From the NCBI RefSeq assembly GCF_900113035.1, contig NZ_FONX01000003.1, positions 390,837 through 454,836 of the forward strand: 64,000 nucleotides of DNA, in the 5' to 3' direction. The translations under genes were made by a program, and so were the position numbers. This stretch comes from Paracidovorax wautersii (lineage in GTDB: Bacteria; Pseudomonadota; Gammaproteobacteria; Burkholderiales; Burkholderiaceae_C). Of the stretch, positions 18,881-28,481 are shown piece after piece. Numbering within the stretch: the stretch's first letter is position 1; each line of letters opens with the position of its first letter. The notes beneath the pieces are model-generated. The model searched no databases. It was not told where the DNA came from and worked only from the letters and a program-made list of their open reading frames with translations.

Positions 18881-19839
18881 CGCCCACCGACACGCACCTG
18901 CCGCCGGTCCGCATCGCCGCGATGCTGCCTTGCTACAACGAGGCCCTGGCCATCCGCCAGGTCATCGAGGAATTCAAGACCTGCCTGCCCGAAGCGCGCA
19001 TCTACGTCTTCGACAACAACTCCACCGACGACACGGTGGCCATCGCCCGCGCCTGCGGCGCCGAAGTCATCGCCGTGCGCTCGCAGGGCAAGGGCAACGT
19101 GGTGCGGCGCATGTTCGCCGACATCGATGCCGACGTGTACGTGATGGTGGACGGCGACGCCACCTACGACCTGCGCGACCTGCGCCAGCACATCGGCCAG
19201 CTGCTGGCCGAGCGGCTGGACATGGTGGTGGGCTGCCGGCGCGACGACGGCAGCAATCCGCAGACCTACCGCCCCGGCCACCGGCTGGGCAACCGGCTGC
19301 TCACGGGCTCGGTGCATGGCATCTTCGGCCAGGGATATACCGACATGCTCTCGGGCTACCGCGTGTTCTCGCGCCGCTACGCCAAGTCGTTCCCGGCCAT
19401 GGCGCGGGGCTTCGAGACCGAGACCGAGCTCACCGTCCATGCCCTGGTGCTGCGCATGCCCTATGCCGAGGTGGACATCCACTACCGCGCGCGGCCCGAG
19501 GGCTCGGTCAGCAAGCTCTCCACCCTGCGCGACGGCTGGCGCATCCTGGGCACCATCGCCAAGCTCTTCGCCAGCGAGAAGCCGCTCATGTTCTTCAGCC
19601 TGATCGCCGCCGTGCTGGCGGCCGCGTCGCTGGGGCTGGCGATTCCGCTGCTGACGACCTACCTGCACACGGGCCTGGTGCCGCGCCTGCCCACCGGCGT
19701 GGCCGCCACGGGCATCATGCTCTGCGCCGCGCTGTCGCTGGTCTGCGGCATCGTCATGCACTCGGTCACGCTGGGGCGGCGCGAGGCCAAGCTGCTGGCC
19801 TATCTGGCCGTTCCCGTCTGGCAGGGCCCCGCCGCGTGA
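18877..19839 (+). CDS. family 2 glycosyltransferase, polyprenyl-phosphate sugar synthase type
   Basis: 320 residues. MLPCYNEALAI, DNNSTDDT and VDGDATYD (the nucleotide/metal-binding DxD region) mark a GT-A family 2 enzyme; GYTDMLSGYRVFSRRYAKSFP and ETELTVHAL are typical of dolichol/undecaprenyl-phosphate glycosyltransferases. Two C-terminal membrane segments (about 245-310) anchor it, as in GtrB. It probably charges the lipid carrier with the sugar used by the upstream GT-C gene. Confidence 0.88.
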   Translation: MTPTDTHLPPVRIAAMLPCYNEALAIRQVIEEFKTCLPEARIYVFDNNSTDDTVAIARACGAEVIAVRSQGKGNVVRRMFADIDADVYVMVDGDATYDLRDLRQHIGQLLAERLDMVVGCRRDDGSNPQTYRPGHRLGNRLLTGSVHGIFGQGYTDMLSGYRVFSRRYAKSFPAMARGFETETELTVHALVLRMPYAEVDIHYRARPEGSVSKLSTLRDGWRILGTIAKLFASEKPLMFFSLIAAVLAAASLGLAIPLLTTYLHTGLVPRLPTGVAATGIMLCAALSLVCGIVMHSVTLGRREAKLLAYLAVPVWQGPAA

Positions 19840-20249
19840 AGACCGGCTCCACCACCCTGCGCCAGCTGCTGCTGTTCGCCATCGCCGGCGTCGTCGGCCT
19901 GGTGGTGGATACGGCCGTGCTCTATGCCCTCGCGCCCTGGCTGGGCTGGTATGCGGCGCGGGTGGTGTCGTTCCTCGCGGCGGCGACCACCACCTGGTGG
20001 ATCAACCGCCGCCATGCCTTCCGCTCGCAGGCGGCCGAGTCCGGCGCGCAGGGCGTGCCCTGGTGGCGTGAATATGCGAAGTACCTCGCCTCGATGACGG
20101 TGGGCGGGCTGGTCAACTACGCGGCCTATTCGCTGGTGCTGCAGTGGCTGCACGGGCCGCTGGCACCCATGCTGGGCGTGGCGGCGGGCAGCGTGGCCGG
20201 GCTGGCGTTCAACTTCGCGGCGGCGCGCTATCTGGTGTTCCGCCGCTAG
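19836..20249 (+). CDS. GtrA-family membrane protein
   Basis: 137 residues from a GTG whose last two bases overlap the upstream TGA. Four transmembrane helices with FAIAGVVGLVVDTAVLYAL, TTWWINRRHAFRS and the ending NFAAARYLVFRR typical of GtrA. GtrA proteins are proposed to flip lipid-linked monosaccharides across the inner membrane, completing the cassette. Confidence 0.88.
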   Translation: MKTGSTTLRQLLLFAIAGVVGLVVDTAVLYALAPWLGWYAARVVSFLAAATTTWWINRRHAFRSQAAESGAQGVPWWREYAKYLASMTVGGLVNYAAYSLVLQWLHGPLAPMLGVAAGSVAGLAFNFAAARYLVFRR

Positions 20250-20262
20250 CCCTCGCTGATTG

Positions 20263-21090
20263 ATGGCCCATCCCATGACCGCTGCCGAACACTCCAGCGA
20301 CACACTGCGCCCGCTGGCCGAATGGAGCCCGCCGCAGCATCCTGCCGGCGTGCTGACCGACATCGACGACACGCTGACGACCGAAGGCGCCATCACCCCC
20401 GATGCGCTGGAGGCCCTGGCCGCGCTAAAGGCGGCCGGCCTGGTGGTGATTCCCGTGACGGGCCGGCCGGCCGGCTGGAGCGAAACCTTCGCCGCGACCT
20501 GGCCCGTCGATGCGGTGGTGGCCGAGAACGGCGCGCTGGCCTTCGTGCCCGGCGGGCCGGGGGCGCCGCTGGTCAAGCTCCACCAGCAGGACGCGGCGAC
20601 GCGCGCCGCGAATTTCGCGCGCATGCAGGCGGTGCTGGAGCGGATCGAGCGCGAGGTGCCCGGCGCCGTGCGCGCCACCGATTCGCCTGGCCGCGAGTGC
20701 GACATCGCCATCGACCACAGCGAATTCACCCACCTGCCGCCCGAGCGCATCGCGCAATGCGTGGCGCTGATGCGCGCGGCCGGCATGAACGCCACGGTCA
20801 GCAGCATCCACATCAACGGCTGGTACGGCAGCCACGACAAGCTGGAGGGCGCGCGCTGGATCGTCCGCACCCTGCTGCAGCGCGATCTGGATGCCGAGAT
20901 CGACCGCTGGATCTATGTGGGCGACTCGACCAACGACCAGCGGATGTTCCAGCACCTGCCGCACAGCATCGGCGTGGCGAACATCGCGCGCTTCGTGCCG
21001 CAGCTGCAATTCCGGCCCCGCTACGTCACGCGCAGCGAGCGCGGAGCGGGCTTTGCCGAGGTGGCGAAACGGCTGCTGGCTACACGTTGA
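20263..21090 (+). CDS. HAD-superfamily phosphatase (Cof-type sugar phosphatase)
   Basis: About 275 residues; the start could be 20263 or the ATG at 20275, neither has a good ribosome site. HAD motifs: LTDIDDTLT (nucleophile Asp), VTGRPAGW (motif II) and VGDSTNDQRMF (motif IV). The cap domain after VVAENGALAF is that of IIB-type HAD hydrolases acting on sugar phosphates. Lies 13 bases after the gtr-like cassette and may belong to the same transcript. Confidence 0.8.
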   Translation: MAHPMTAAEHSSDTLRPLAEWSPPQHPAGVLTDIDDTLTTEGAITPDALEALAALKAAGLVVIPVTGRPAGWSETFAATWPVDAVVAENGALAFVPGGPGAPLVKLHQQDAATRAANFARMQAVLERIEREVPGAVRATDSPGRECDIAIDHSEFTHLPPERIAQCVALMRAAGMNATVSSIHINGWYGSHDKLEGARWIVRTLLQRDLDAEIDRWIYVGDSTNDQRMFQHLPHSIGVANIARFVPQLQFRPRYVTRSERGAGFAEVAKRLLATR

Positions 21091-21136
21091 TGCGAAGCCA
21101 TGCGGCAGACTCCCCAAAGCTGCGCTAGAGTGCCGT

Positions 21137-21418
21137 ATGGACCCGATCAACACTCTCAGACAATGGCAGGCTTTCGACCGCTCCCGCCCCTCCCTGCCCG
21201 GCGAAAACCTTCTCGTGGCCGGCCTCGGCCTGGCCCTGATTGCCGTCTCCCTGCGCTCTGAACGGCGCGGCACGGCCGCCGTGCAGGCTGCCACCGGCGG
21301 CGCCCTGCTGCTGCGCGCCGCGCGTGGCTGCACCTACCTGACGCAGCTGCCCGAGCCGCGCCCCGCGCCGGCCTGGGACGCGCACCTGGAAGACGCCCGG
21401 GCCCTCGGCCTGGACTGA
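21137..21418 (+). CDS. small membrane protein, DUF2892/YgaP-TM-like
   Basis: 93 residues. NLLVAGLGLALIAVSLRSE and AAVQAATGGALLLRAARGCTYL form two glycine-rich membrane helices joined by a short basic loop, the layout of small DUF2892-type proteins. The similarity is by pattern only. No catalytic motif. Confidence 0.6.
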   Translation: MDPINTLRQWQAFDRSRPSLPGENLLVAGLGLALIAVSLRSERRGTAAVQAATGGALLLRAARGCTYLTQLPEPRPAPAWDAHLEDARALGLD

Positions 21419-21546
21419 GGCGCCCGGGCCTTTCGCCCATCGCATTCGCCACTGCGCCGGATCGATCGCACAGCGCTCCGGCGCGCACAAGGCACCGGCC
21501 TCGAATGGGCCCGGTGCGGCCATGCGTGGCCGCAGCGACCGCTATG

Positions 21547-22515
21547 TCACGGGGCCTTGGCCAGCCCCAGCTTGGCCACCAGCGCCTTCTCGCGCGCGAA
21601 GGTGGTTTCGGCGAACTTCTGGTAGGTGGCCGTTCCCATGTAGATCGGCACCATGTCGTAGCGAGCGAGCGCGGCCCGGTAGCTTTCCTGCTCCATCGCC
21701 TGCTTGAACGCATCGTGCAGGCGCCTCACCACCTCGGGCGGCGTGCCGCGCGGCGCGCCCAGGCCGAAGGGCGAGTTCTGCACCAGGTCGATGCCCAGTT
21801 CCTTGAGCGTGGGCGCATCGGGGAACTTGGCCAGCCGCTCGGCGCCCCAGGTGTTGAGCACGCGCAGCTTGCCGGCTTCCACCTGCGGCGCGAAGCCGGT
21901 GGAATCGGCCGCAGCCATCAGCTGGCCGCCCAGCGTGGCCTGCATCAGGTCGGCGCTGCCCTTGTAGGGCACGTGCAGCAGTTCGATGCCGAGCTGCTGC
22001 GCGATCAGCTCCATGGTCAGGTGCGGGCTGGTCAGCGTGCCGGTGGAGCCGTAGCTGAGCTTGCCGGGGTTGGCCTTGGCATAGGCCACGAAATCGGCCC
22101 AGTTCTTGAACGGCGAGTTGGCCGGCACGACCACGCCGAAGGCGTAGCCGGTGAGGTTCAGCACGTAGCTGATGTCCTTGACCGGGTCCCAGTTGATCCT
22201 GGTGGTGTAGGGCAGCCGGAACACGCCCAGCGGGATCTGCGCGACGGTGTAGCCGTCGGGCGCGGAAGTCTGCAGCGCCTGGGCCGGCAGCGTGCCGCCC
22301 GCGCCGGGCTTGTTGTCGATGATGACGGGCTGGCCCAGCAGCTTGCCGGCTTCGTCGGCCAGGATGCGCATGGTGATGTCGGTGGGCCCGCCGGCCGGGA
22401 AGGCCACCAGCAGCTTGATGGGCTTGGACGGAAAGGCCGGCGCCTGGGCCCGGGCGAGAAGCGCGGGGGCGGCCAGGCTGGCGGCGGCGAGTTGCACGAG
22501 ATGGCGACGCTGCAT
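21547..22515 (-). CDS. Bug-family (TctC) periplasmic solute-binding protein
   Basis: 322 residues with a signal peptide cleaved near ALLARAQA. FPSKPIKLLVAFPAGGPTDITMRIL, GQPVIIDNKPGAGGTLPA and the LSYGSTGTLTSPHL and HVPYKGSADLMQATLGGQL blocks are classic for Bug receptors of tripartite tricarboxylate transporters, very numerous in beta-proteobacteria. No tctA/tctB here, so it is an orphan receptor; ligand (often a carboxylate) unknown. Confidence 0.92.
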   Translation of the reverse strand: MQRRHLVQLAAASLAAPALLARAQAPAFPSKPIKLLVAFPAGGPTDITMRILADEAGKLLGQPVIIDNKPGAGGTLPAQALQTSAPDGYTVAQIPLGVFRLPYTTRINWDPVKDISYVLNLTGYAFGVVVPANSPFKNWADFVAYAKANPGKLSYGSTGTLTSPHLTMELIAQQLGIELLHVPYKGSADLMQATLGGQLMAAADSTGFAPQVEAGKLRVLNTWGAERLAKFPDAPTLKELGIDLVQNSPFGLGAPRGTPPEVVRRLHDAFKQAMEQESYRAALARYDMVPIYMGTATYQKFAETTFAREKALVAKLGLAKAP

Positions 22516-22941
22516 GGAGAAGAATCCTTGGGTGAGTGGCTGACGATGGCAGTGCCCGCATTGCAGCCGATGCAGGCCGCAGGCCCTACGCCGGAAACCC
22601 GCACCGGCTGTCGCCCAAGCGTCATCGCATCGCGGCGAAACCTGGAGCCTCATCGCGGCCCAGCGTGCTCCAGTCCTGCGCATGCAGCTATGCTTTAGAT
22701 AGCAGACCACCGATCTCTTCAGGGGCCCACCGCAGCACGCCCCGGCGCAGGCGCGCTTTCCTACACCGTGCGCCGCAGGGCACCGACATGGGCCACGCCA
22801 GGGGCCGCATACCTTCCCATCCGCTGCCCGCTGCACGCCTTCACAGTCCAGCCGGCGCCCCACCCGCCTTTTCCGCACGCCGGCCATCCGGCGGCCCTCA
22901 GCCCCTCGCCCTCCCCCGTCCGTTTCCGGAAAGGAAGCTCC
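22516..22941. other. divergent intergenic region, tctC-like / dehydrogenase relative
   Basis: 426 bases between oppositely oriented genes, so it must carry two promoters; none matches consensus well. A GCAGCTATGCTTTAGATAGC stretch (22684-22703) resembles the REP-like family seen elsewhere but lacks the companion stem. AAGGAAG at 22931-22937 is the ribosome site of the plus-strand gene. Nothing else recognised. Confidence 0.5.
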
Positions 22942-24135
22942 ATGACGCATCACCGTGTCGCGCCCACCGCCCTGGGGCTGCTGCTCGTGCTCGTCGGGCT
23001 GGTGATCGGCACGGGCGGTGTCTGGCTGATGGCGCTGGGCGGGTCGTGGTACTACCTGCCCGCCAGCCTGCTGCTGGTGCTCACGGGCTTGCTGCTGCTG
23101 CAGGGCAATCCGGCGGCGCTGCCCACCCATGCGCTGCTGCTGGGCCTCACGCTCGCATGGTCGCTGTGGGAGTCGGGCCTGAACGCCTGGGCGCTGGCCG
23201 CCCGGGGCGACGTGCTCTGGGTGCTGGGTCTGGTCATGGCCACGCCCTGGTTCCTGCGCGGCCTGGAAGGGCCCGTGCCCCGCGCCGCCCGGCGCGGCCT
23301 GGCAGTAGCGCTGGCCGTGTTTGCGGCCGTGGGCCTGGCCGCGCTGCTGCAACCCGCCACGGCAGAGCTTGCCATCTTCGGCCTGACGCCAGCGTCAGCC
23401 GCCAGCACACGCACCGCCGAGCCCCGCCCCATCGATCTGGCCCAGCCGCTGAGTGCGCCGCTGCCGCCCGTGGCGGCTTGCCCGGGCGCGCTGCGGGTGT
23501 CCGCCGTGGGCGAAGGTCAGGCTGCGGCATTCACCGCCGTCCATGGGCTGGACTGCGCCATCGTGCCAGTGGAGGCAGCGGGCAGTAGCAGCCTCGCCGG
23601 GCTGTCACCCCCAAAACCCGTCACGGGCGCCGACATGTGGGGGCTGACCCTGATCGATCACCTGGCCTGCCGCATCGCCTTCGAACGCATGCGCTTCGAC
23701 AGCCGCTTCATCCGCCCCATGGCGCCAGGGCAGCCAGGCGGGCGCCAGCTGGTCCTGCACGGCCCGTCGGCCTTGATGTACACGGCGCAGGTCGCGCCCA
23801 CGCGCTCCGCGATGCGCGCAGCGGAGGCGGCCGATGCGCTGGCGCGTCTGGCACTCGCGCATCCGACCGAAGGCGTAGCCACCGCACAGCTCGCTCCGGT
23901 GCCGAACGGGCCGAACGGGTCGGGCTTGCTGCAGCTTGCCGACGGCGGGCAGGCCATGCGGCTCCAGCCTTTCGTGTCGCCCATCGGGCTGCCCTGCCAA
24001 GCACCCCCATGGCGCCTGCAGGCCGCAGCGGAGCCGGCGGAATCCGAAGCCGTCACCGCGCCAGCAGCGCCGGCCCCGCTGCGCTCCGGCTCGCCGATGG
24101 CGGCGGCGCAGGTCTCGGACCTTGCGGCCCTGTGA
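22942..24135 (+). CDS. propeller-less relative of membrane PQQ glucose dehydrogenase
   Basis: 397 residues. Residues 1-145 match the N-terminal membrane domain of Gcd-type quinoprotein dehydrogenases: five helices with GGVWLMALGGSWYYLPA and LAWSLWESGLNAWAL. Much later parts of the same enzyme reappear: VTGADMWGLTLIDHLACRIA (228-247) corresponds to the Gcd SGADMWG-(T)-DQLxCR block, and LQPFVSPIGLPCQAPPW (341-357) to its PFLSPFGLPC-PxW block. Compared from memory with the roughly 800-residue E. coli Gcd, most of the eight-bladed PQQ-binding propeller is missing, as is the C-terminal GGHG region. The frame is open throughout with normal codon use, so it is a shortened protein, not a frameshifted pseudogene. 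Catalysis seems impossible; a binding, regulatory or decaying role is open. Confidence 0.78.
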   Translation: MTHHRVAPTALGLLLVLVGLVIGTGGVWLMALGGSWYYLPASLLLVLTGLLLLQGNPAALPTHALLLGLTLAWSLWESGLNAWALAARGDVLWVLGLVMATPWFLRGLEGPVPRAARRGLAVALAVFAAVGLAALLQPATAELAIFGLTPASAASTRTAEPRPIDLAQPLSAPLPPVAACPGALRVSAVGEGQAAAFTAVHGLDCAIVPVEAAGSSSLAGLSPPKPVTGADMWGLTLIDHLACRIAFERMRFDSRFIRPMAPGQPGGRQLVLHGPSALMYTAQVAPTRSAMRAAEAADALARLALAHPTEGVATAQLAPVPNGPNGSGLLQLADGGQAMRLQPFVSPIGLPCQAPPWRLQAAAEPAESEAVTAPAAPAPLRSGSPMAAAQVSDLAAL

Positions 24136-24171
24136 GCCGGTACAGGAATGGGAGCACCGCAGGCTGAGCAC

Positions 24172-24227
24172 AAAAAAGGCCTGCAGCGCAATCGGGACCT
24201 GGGCTGATAGCTATCGATTCAATAGCA
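24172..24227. repeat. REP-like palindromic repeat, copy 2
   Basis: An AAAAAGGCCT start, a GC-rich imperfect stem, and the core GCTATCGATTCAATAGC (24210-24226), nearly the core of the copy at 7130. It fills the gap between two convergent genes and may serve as terminator or mRNA end. Confidence 0.7.
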
Positions 24228-24236
24228 TACCGGGAA

Positions 24237-24632
24237 TTACCCGGCCTCAGGCGGCTCCACCCGCAGCGGCTGTGCATCGCAGCCCTGCCCTGCCGCGATC
24301 CACCGCCGCGCCACGGCGCGCACACCGCGCAGCCACCACGCGCTGCGCCAGCCCGTGACGCCGGCCGTATCGGTCAGCAACCCGCAGCGATAGCGCCGGC
24401 CCGCCTCGTCCCAGCGCAGGGCGCTGCAGGGGCCGCTGCGGCGCCGCGACACCAGCATGCCCACCGGGCAGGGCTCCGCGAGGCAGCACAGGCCGCAGCC
24501 GTTGCAGGGCTCGCCCCAGGCCGGCTGGGGCGGCGCATCGCTGTGCCACTGCACCACCTGCCATTCGGCAGGCAGCCCCGGGCCGCGCGGTGCGGCGGGC
24601 GATGGGCTTGCTGCGGGTCGGCGATCAGGCAT
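24237..24632 (-). CDS. YkgJ-like cysteine-cluster protein
   Basis: 131 residues from the ATG at 24632. GEPCNGCGLCCLAEPCPVG is the CxxCxxCC metal-binding cluster of the YkgJ/UPF0153 family, thought to hold zinc or iron; further cysteines follow in GPCSAL and YRCGLL. Function unproven in the family. The last 40 residues are rich in Trp and Arg. Confidence 0.75.
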   Translation of the reverse strand: MPDRRPAASPSPAAPRGPGLPAEWQVVQWHSDAPPQPAWGEPCNGCGLCCLAEPCPVGMLVSRRRSGPCSALRWDEAGRRYRCGLLTDTAGVTGWRSAWWLRGVRAVARRWIAAGQGCDAQPLRVEPPEAG

Positions 24633-24691
24633 GGCTGCGGGGTGATGGGCTCGTGCGATGGGAGAGACGGCGCCCGCCATTCTGGCCGCCC

Positions 24692-24726
24692 AAAAGCAAA
24701 GGCGCCCGAAGGCGCCTTTGCTTTTT
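24692..24726 (-). terminator. rho-independent terminator after gltL
   Basis: An 11-bp GC-rich core stem (24696-24706 with 24711-24721) with a 4-base loop, flanked by an A-run on one side and a T-run on the other, so it can work both ways. It lies 64 bases beyond the gltL stop and ends the glt operon. Confidence 0.88.
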
Positions 24727-24789
24727 TCGTGGGAGCACCGGCGTGGCGGCTTTTGCCGCCGCCGGCCCGTGCCCGGCACTTCAGCCCGA

Positions 24790-25527
<738 letters not shown>

Positions 25528-25620
25528 TTGCTTTATTCCTCACTCACTGACTCGCCGAGGGAGTCGTTCGTCGTTCATTCGTCGAAGCCGGTGGATCCGT
25601 TGTTTCTTGCCGCCCGGCGC

Positions 25621-26289
25621 TCATCGGATGATGGCGATCTTGCGGTGCAGGCGCTTGACGACCCACGACAGCGCAAAGCACATCACGAAATAGACGACGG
25701 CCGCCAGCAGGTAGGCCTCGATGGGCCGGCCGTAGTTCTTGCCGGCCGTCTCGAAGCCCTTGAGCATGTCGTAGGCGCCGATGGCATAGACGAGCGAGGT
25801 GTCCTGGAACAGGATGATGGTCTGCGTGAGCAGCACCGGCAGCATGTTGCGGAAGGCCTGCGGCAGGATCACGAGCTTCATGTTCTGCCCGTAGGTCATG
25901 CCCAGCGCCTGGCCCGCGAAGACCTGGCCGCGCGAGATGGACTGGATGCCCGCGCGCATGATCTCGCTGAAGTAGGCCGCCTCGAACGCGATGAAGGTGA
26001 TCACCGCCGACATCTCGGCGCCGATGGGCCGCCCGACGATGAAGGGCACCAGCAGGAAGAACCAGAGGATCACCATCACCAGCGGAATGCTGCGCATGCC
26101 GTTGACGTAGATGGTGGCCGGCACGTCCAGCCACTTCTTGCCCGACAGGCGCATCAGCGCCAGCACGGTGCCGAACAGGATGCCGCCCAGCGTGGCCACC
26201 ACGGTGAGCATGATGCTGAAGTAGAAGCCCTTCAGCACGAACTTGCTGATGATGTCCCAGCTGTAGAAGGAGAAGTCGAGATTCATCAT
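25621..26289 (-). CDS. gltK: glutamate/aspartate ABC transporter permease GltK
   Basis: 222 residues from the ATG at 26289 (an adjacent ATG at 26286 is equally possible). Five hydrophobic segments and the EAA loop FEAAYFSEIMRAGIQSISRGQ that docks onto the ATPase. Begins 1 base after the gltJ stop. Confidence 0.93.
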   Translation of the reverse strand: MMNLDFSFYSWDIISKFVLKGFYFSIMLTVVATLGGILFGTVLALMRLSGKKWLDVPATIYVNGMRSIPLVMVILWFFLLVPFIVGRPIGAEMSAVITFIAFEAAYFSEIMRAGIQSISRGQVFAGQALGMTYGQNMKLVILPQAFRNMLPVLLTQTIILFQDTSLVYAIGAYDMLKGFETAGKNYGRPIEAYLLAAVVYFVMCFALSWVVKRLHRKIAIIR

Positions 26290-26290
26290 G

Positions 26291-27022
26291 TCAGTGGCCT
26301 CCACCCGCGCCGCTGGAGACGATGAAGCCCGGCACCCGCGAGCGCTTCTCGATGAAGGCCATGATGCGGTTGATGGCGAATGCGGAGATGACGTAGAGGC
26401 CCGTCACCGCCAGGTAGATCTCGATGCCGCGCGAGGTTTCTTCCTGCGCCTGCATGGCGAACATGGTCAGTTCGGTCACCGACACGGCGAACGCCACGGA
26501 CGAGTTCTTGAAGATGTTCATCGTCTCGCTGGTCAGCGGCGGAATGATGATGCGGAACGCCATCGGCAGCAGCACGTAGCGGTAGTACTGCACCGTGGTG
26601 AAGCCCATGGCCATGCCGGCGTAGCGCTGGCCGCGCGGCAGCGCCTGGATGCCGGCGCGCACCTGCTCGGCGATACGCGCGGAGGTGAAGAAGCCCAGCG
26701 CCAGCACCACCAGGATGAAGCTGGAAAAACCCTTGAGCACCGGGAAGATCGCCGGCAGCACGTGGTACCAGAGGAAGATCTGCACCAGCAGCGGGATGTT
26801 GCGGAACAGTTCCACCCACGCATTGCCGAGGCCGACCAGGAATTTGTTGTCCGGCAACGTGCGGATAGTGCCGATGATGGAGCCGGCGACCAGGGCGATC
26901 ACCAATGCCAGCAGCGAGACGGACACCGTCCAGCCCCAGGCCGAGAGCATCCACTGCAGGTAGGTCGGGTACTCGCCGCCCGGGTCCTGCAGGAACACCT
27001 GCCAATCCCAATTCGATCCCAT
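26291..27022 (-). CDS. gltJ: glutamate/aspartate ABC transporter permease GltJ
   Basis: 243 residues. WDWQVFLQD at the N-terminus and the HisM-type core: ELFRNIPLLVQIFLWYHVLP, ARIAEQVRAGIQALPRGQ (EAA loop) and LTSETMNIFKNSSVA. Forms the heterodimeric channel with GltK. Confidence 0.94.
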   Translation of the reverse strand: MGSNWDWQVFLQDPGGEYPTYLQWMLSAWGWTVSVSLLALVIALVAGSIIGTIRTLPDNKFLVGLGNAWVELFRNIPLLVQIFLWYHVLPAIFPVLKGFSSFILVVLALGFFTSARIAEQVRAGIQALPRGQRYAGMAMGFTTVQYYRYVLLPMAFRIIIPPLTSETMNIFKNSSVAFAVSVTELTMFAMQAQEETSRGIEIYLAVTGLYVISAFAINRIMAFIEKRSRVPGFIVSSGAGGGH

Positions 27023-27102
27023 GGGAAATCCTTCTTTTCTAATCGTTTGTCTTATCAGGCATCGCGGTGGCCTGCAGGTCGCCCTGCAGCGGTCGGCTTA
27101 CA

Positions 27103-27130
27103 AAAAACGCCCACTCATGTGGGCGTTTTC
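27103..27130 (-). terminator. attenuating hairpin between gltI and gltJ
   Basis: An 11-bp stem AAAACGCCCAC/GTGGGCGTTTT with a 4-base loop followed on the minus strand by a T-run, 25 bases after the gltI stop. Probably partial termination that raises binding protein over permease levels. Confidence 0.8.
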
Positions 27131-27154
27131 CGGGGAGAGCCGCACCTGGGTGCT

Positions 27155-28057
27155 TCAGTCCTTCAGCTTGTAGTCTTCCATCGGCTTGTCGTTCGGGTGC
27201 GCCCATGCGTCCTTGGTGGCTTCGCTGGCGGGCAGGCCGATCTTCACGTTGTTCGGCGGGATGGGCTGCATGAACCACTTGTCGTAGAGCTTGGCGATCT
27301 CGCCGGACTTCATCATCGCCTTCAGGCTGTCGTCCACCACCTTCTTGAAGGCGGGGTCGTCCTTGCGGATCATGATGCCGATGGGCTCCACGCTCAGCAC
27401 TTCGCCGACGATCTTGTAGTCGGCAGGTGCCTTGGACTTGGCGATGTTGGCGGCCAGGATGGAGCCGTCCATGATGAAGGCGTCAGCGCGGCCCGATTCG
27501 AGCAGCAGGAAGCTGTCGGAGTGGTCCTTGCCGAACACTTCCTTGAAGGTCAGGCCATCGGCGCGCTTGTTCTTGCGCAGCGTTTGCACCGAGGTCGTGC
27601 CGGTCGTCGTGGCGATGGTCTTGCCGTTCAGGTCCTTGATGCCGGTGATGCCGGAGTTGGCCTTGGTGGCGATGCGCACTTCTTCCACGTAGGTGGTCAC
27701 GGCGAAGGCCACGTCCTTCTGGCGGGCCTGGTTGTTGGTGGTGGAGCCGCACTCGATGTCCACGGTGCCGTTCTGCACCAGCGGAATGCGGTTCTGCGAG
27801 GTCACGGGCTGGTACTTGGTTTCCAGCTTGGCCAGGCCCAGGTGCTTCTGGATGTCGGAGATCACGCGGGCGCACACGTCATAGTGGAAGCCCGTGTATT
27901 TGCCATCGCCCAGCGTGAAGGAGAGGCCGGAGGATTCACGCACGCCTTCGGTGATCGTGCCGGAAGCCTTGATCTTGGCCAGGGTGTCATTGGCCTGTGC
28001 GAACGCGCTGCCCGCTGCGAGAGCGGTAATGGCCAGGGCCAACAGATGTTTCTTCAT
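27155..28057 (-). CDS. gltI: glutamate/aspartate-binding periplasmic protein
   Basis: 300 residues; signal peptide MKKHLLALAITALAAGSAFA then mature protein. ESSGLSFTLGDGKYTGFHYD, IPLVQNGTVDIECGSTTNN and GRADAFIMDGSILA are hallmark blocks of GltI-type SBP_bac_3 receptors. Strong AAGGAGA ribosome site. First gene of gltIJKL. Confidence 0.95.
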   Translation of the reverse strand: MKKHLLALAITALAAGSAFAQANDTLAKIKASGTITEGVRESSGLSFTLGDGKYTGFHYDVCARVISDIQKHLGLAKLETKYQPVTSQNRIPLVQNGTVDIECGSTTNNQARQKDVAFAVTTYVEEVRIATKANSGITGIKDLNGKTIATTTGTTSVQTLRKNKRADGLTFKEVFGKDHSDSFLLLESGRADAFIMDGSILAANIAKSKAPADYKIVGEVLSVEPIGIMIRKDDPAFKKVVDDSLKAMMKSGEIAKLYDKWFMQPIPPNNVKIGLPASEATKDAWAHPNDKPMEDYKLKD

Positions 28058-28098
28058 GCATATCTCCTTAACTTGCGATACAAAAAACTGAGGCTTTC

Positions 28099-28127
28099 AT
28101 TCTAGGGGTCGGACTGGCGCGGTCATA
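28099..28127 (-). promoter_or_regulatory. probable gltI promoter
   Basis: Minus-strand TAGAAT (28099-28104) lies 17 bases after TATGAC (28122-28127). The -10 is good, the -35 weak. Leader of about 35 bases. Confidence 0.5.
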
Positions 28128-28481
28128 CCGCATAAACCACCCCCCGGAACAGGGATGCCCGGCCATCATGCAGCCGGCACCACCACGGCCTGTTCGGTCG
28201 GGTCATTCCGGGAAAGCGCGGTGAACGCCCGAAGACGCCATGCCAACCCGTATAGACCCAATCCAAGCAAGCTCTGCGCCAGATACTGTGGTGCCTCATG
28301 CGCAGCACAGCGAAAAATGCCGTTCTGCCCGTGCGCCGCAGACTGTAATTGCGCCGCAGGCCCGGTGACCAATGCCAATTGGGCGCCACTTTATGCCTGG
28401 AACGCATAACTCGGGTTAACCCTTGCATAACCCTGCCTATGCCGCAGGCGCCTCCGCCCCCCGTTCGGCGTGCGGCGAGGC
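28128..28481. other. intergenic region between gltI and the LysR gene
   Basis: 354 bases. A 136-codon open frame here (28123-28533 minus) has no family resemblance, begins inside the LysR gene and shows no ribosome site, so I do not call it. Base composition is less GC-rich in places (28280-28430). No terminator hairpin with T-tract found for the LysR gene. Confidence 0.4.
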
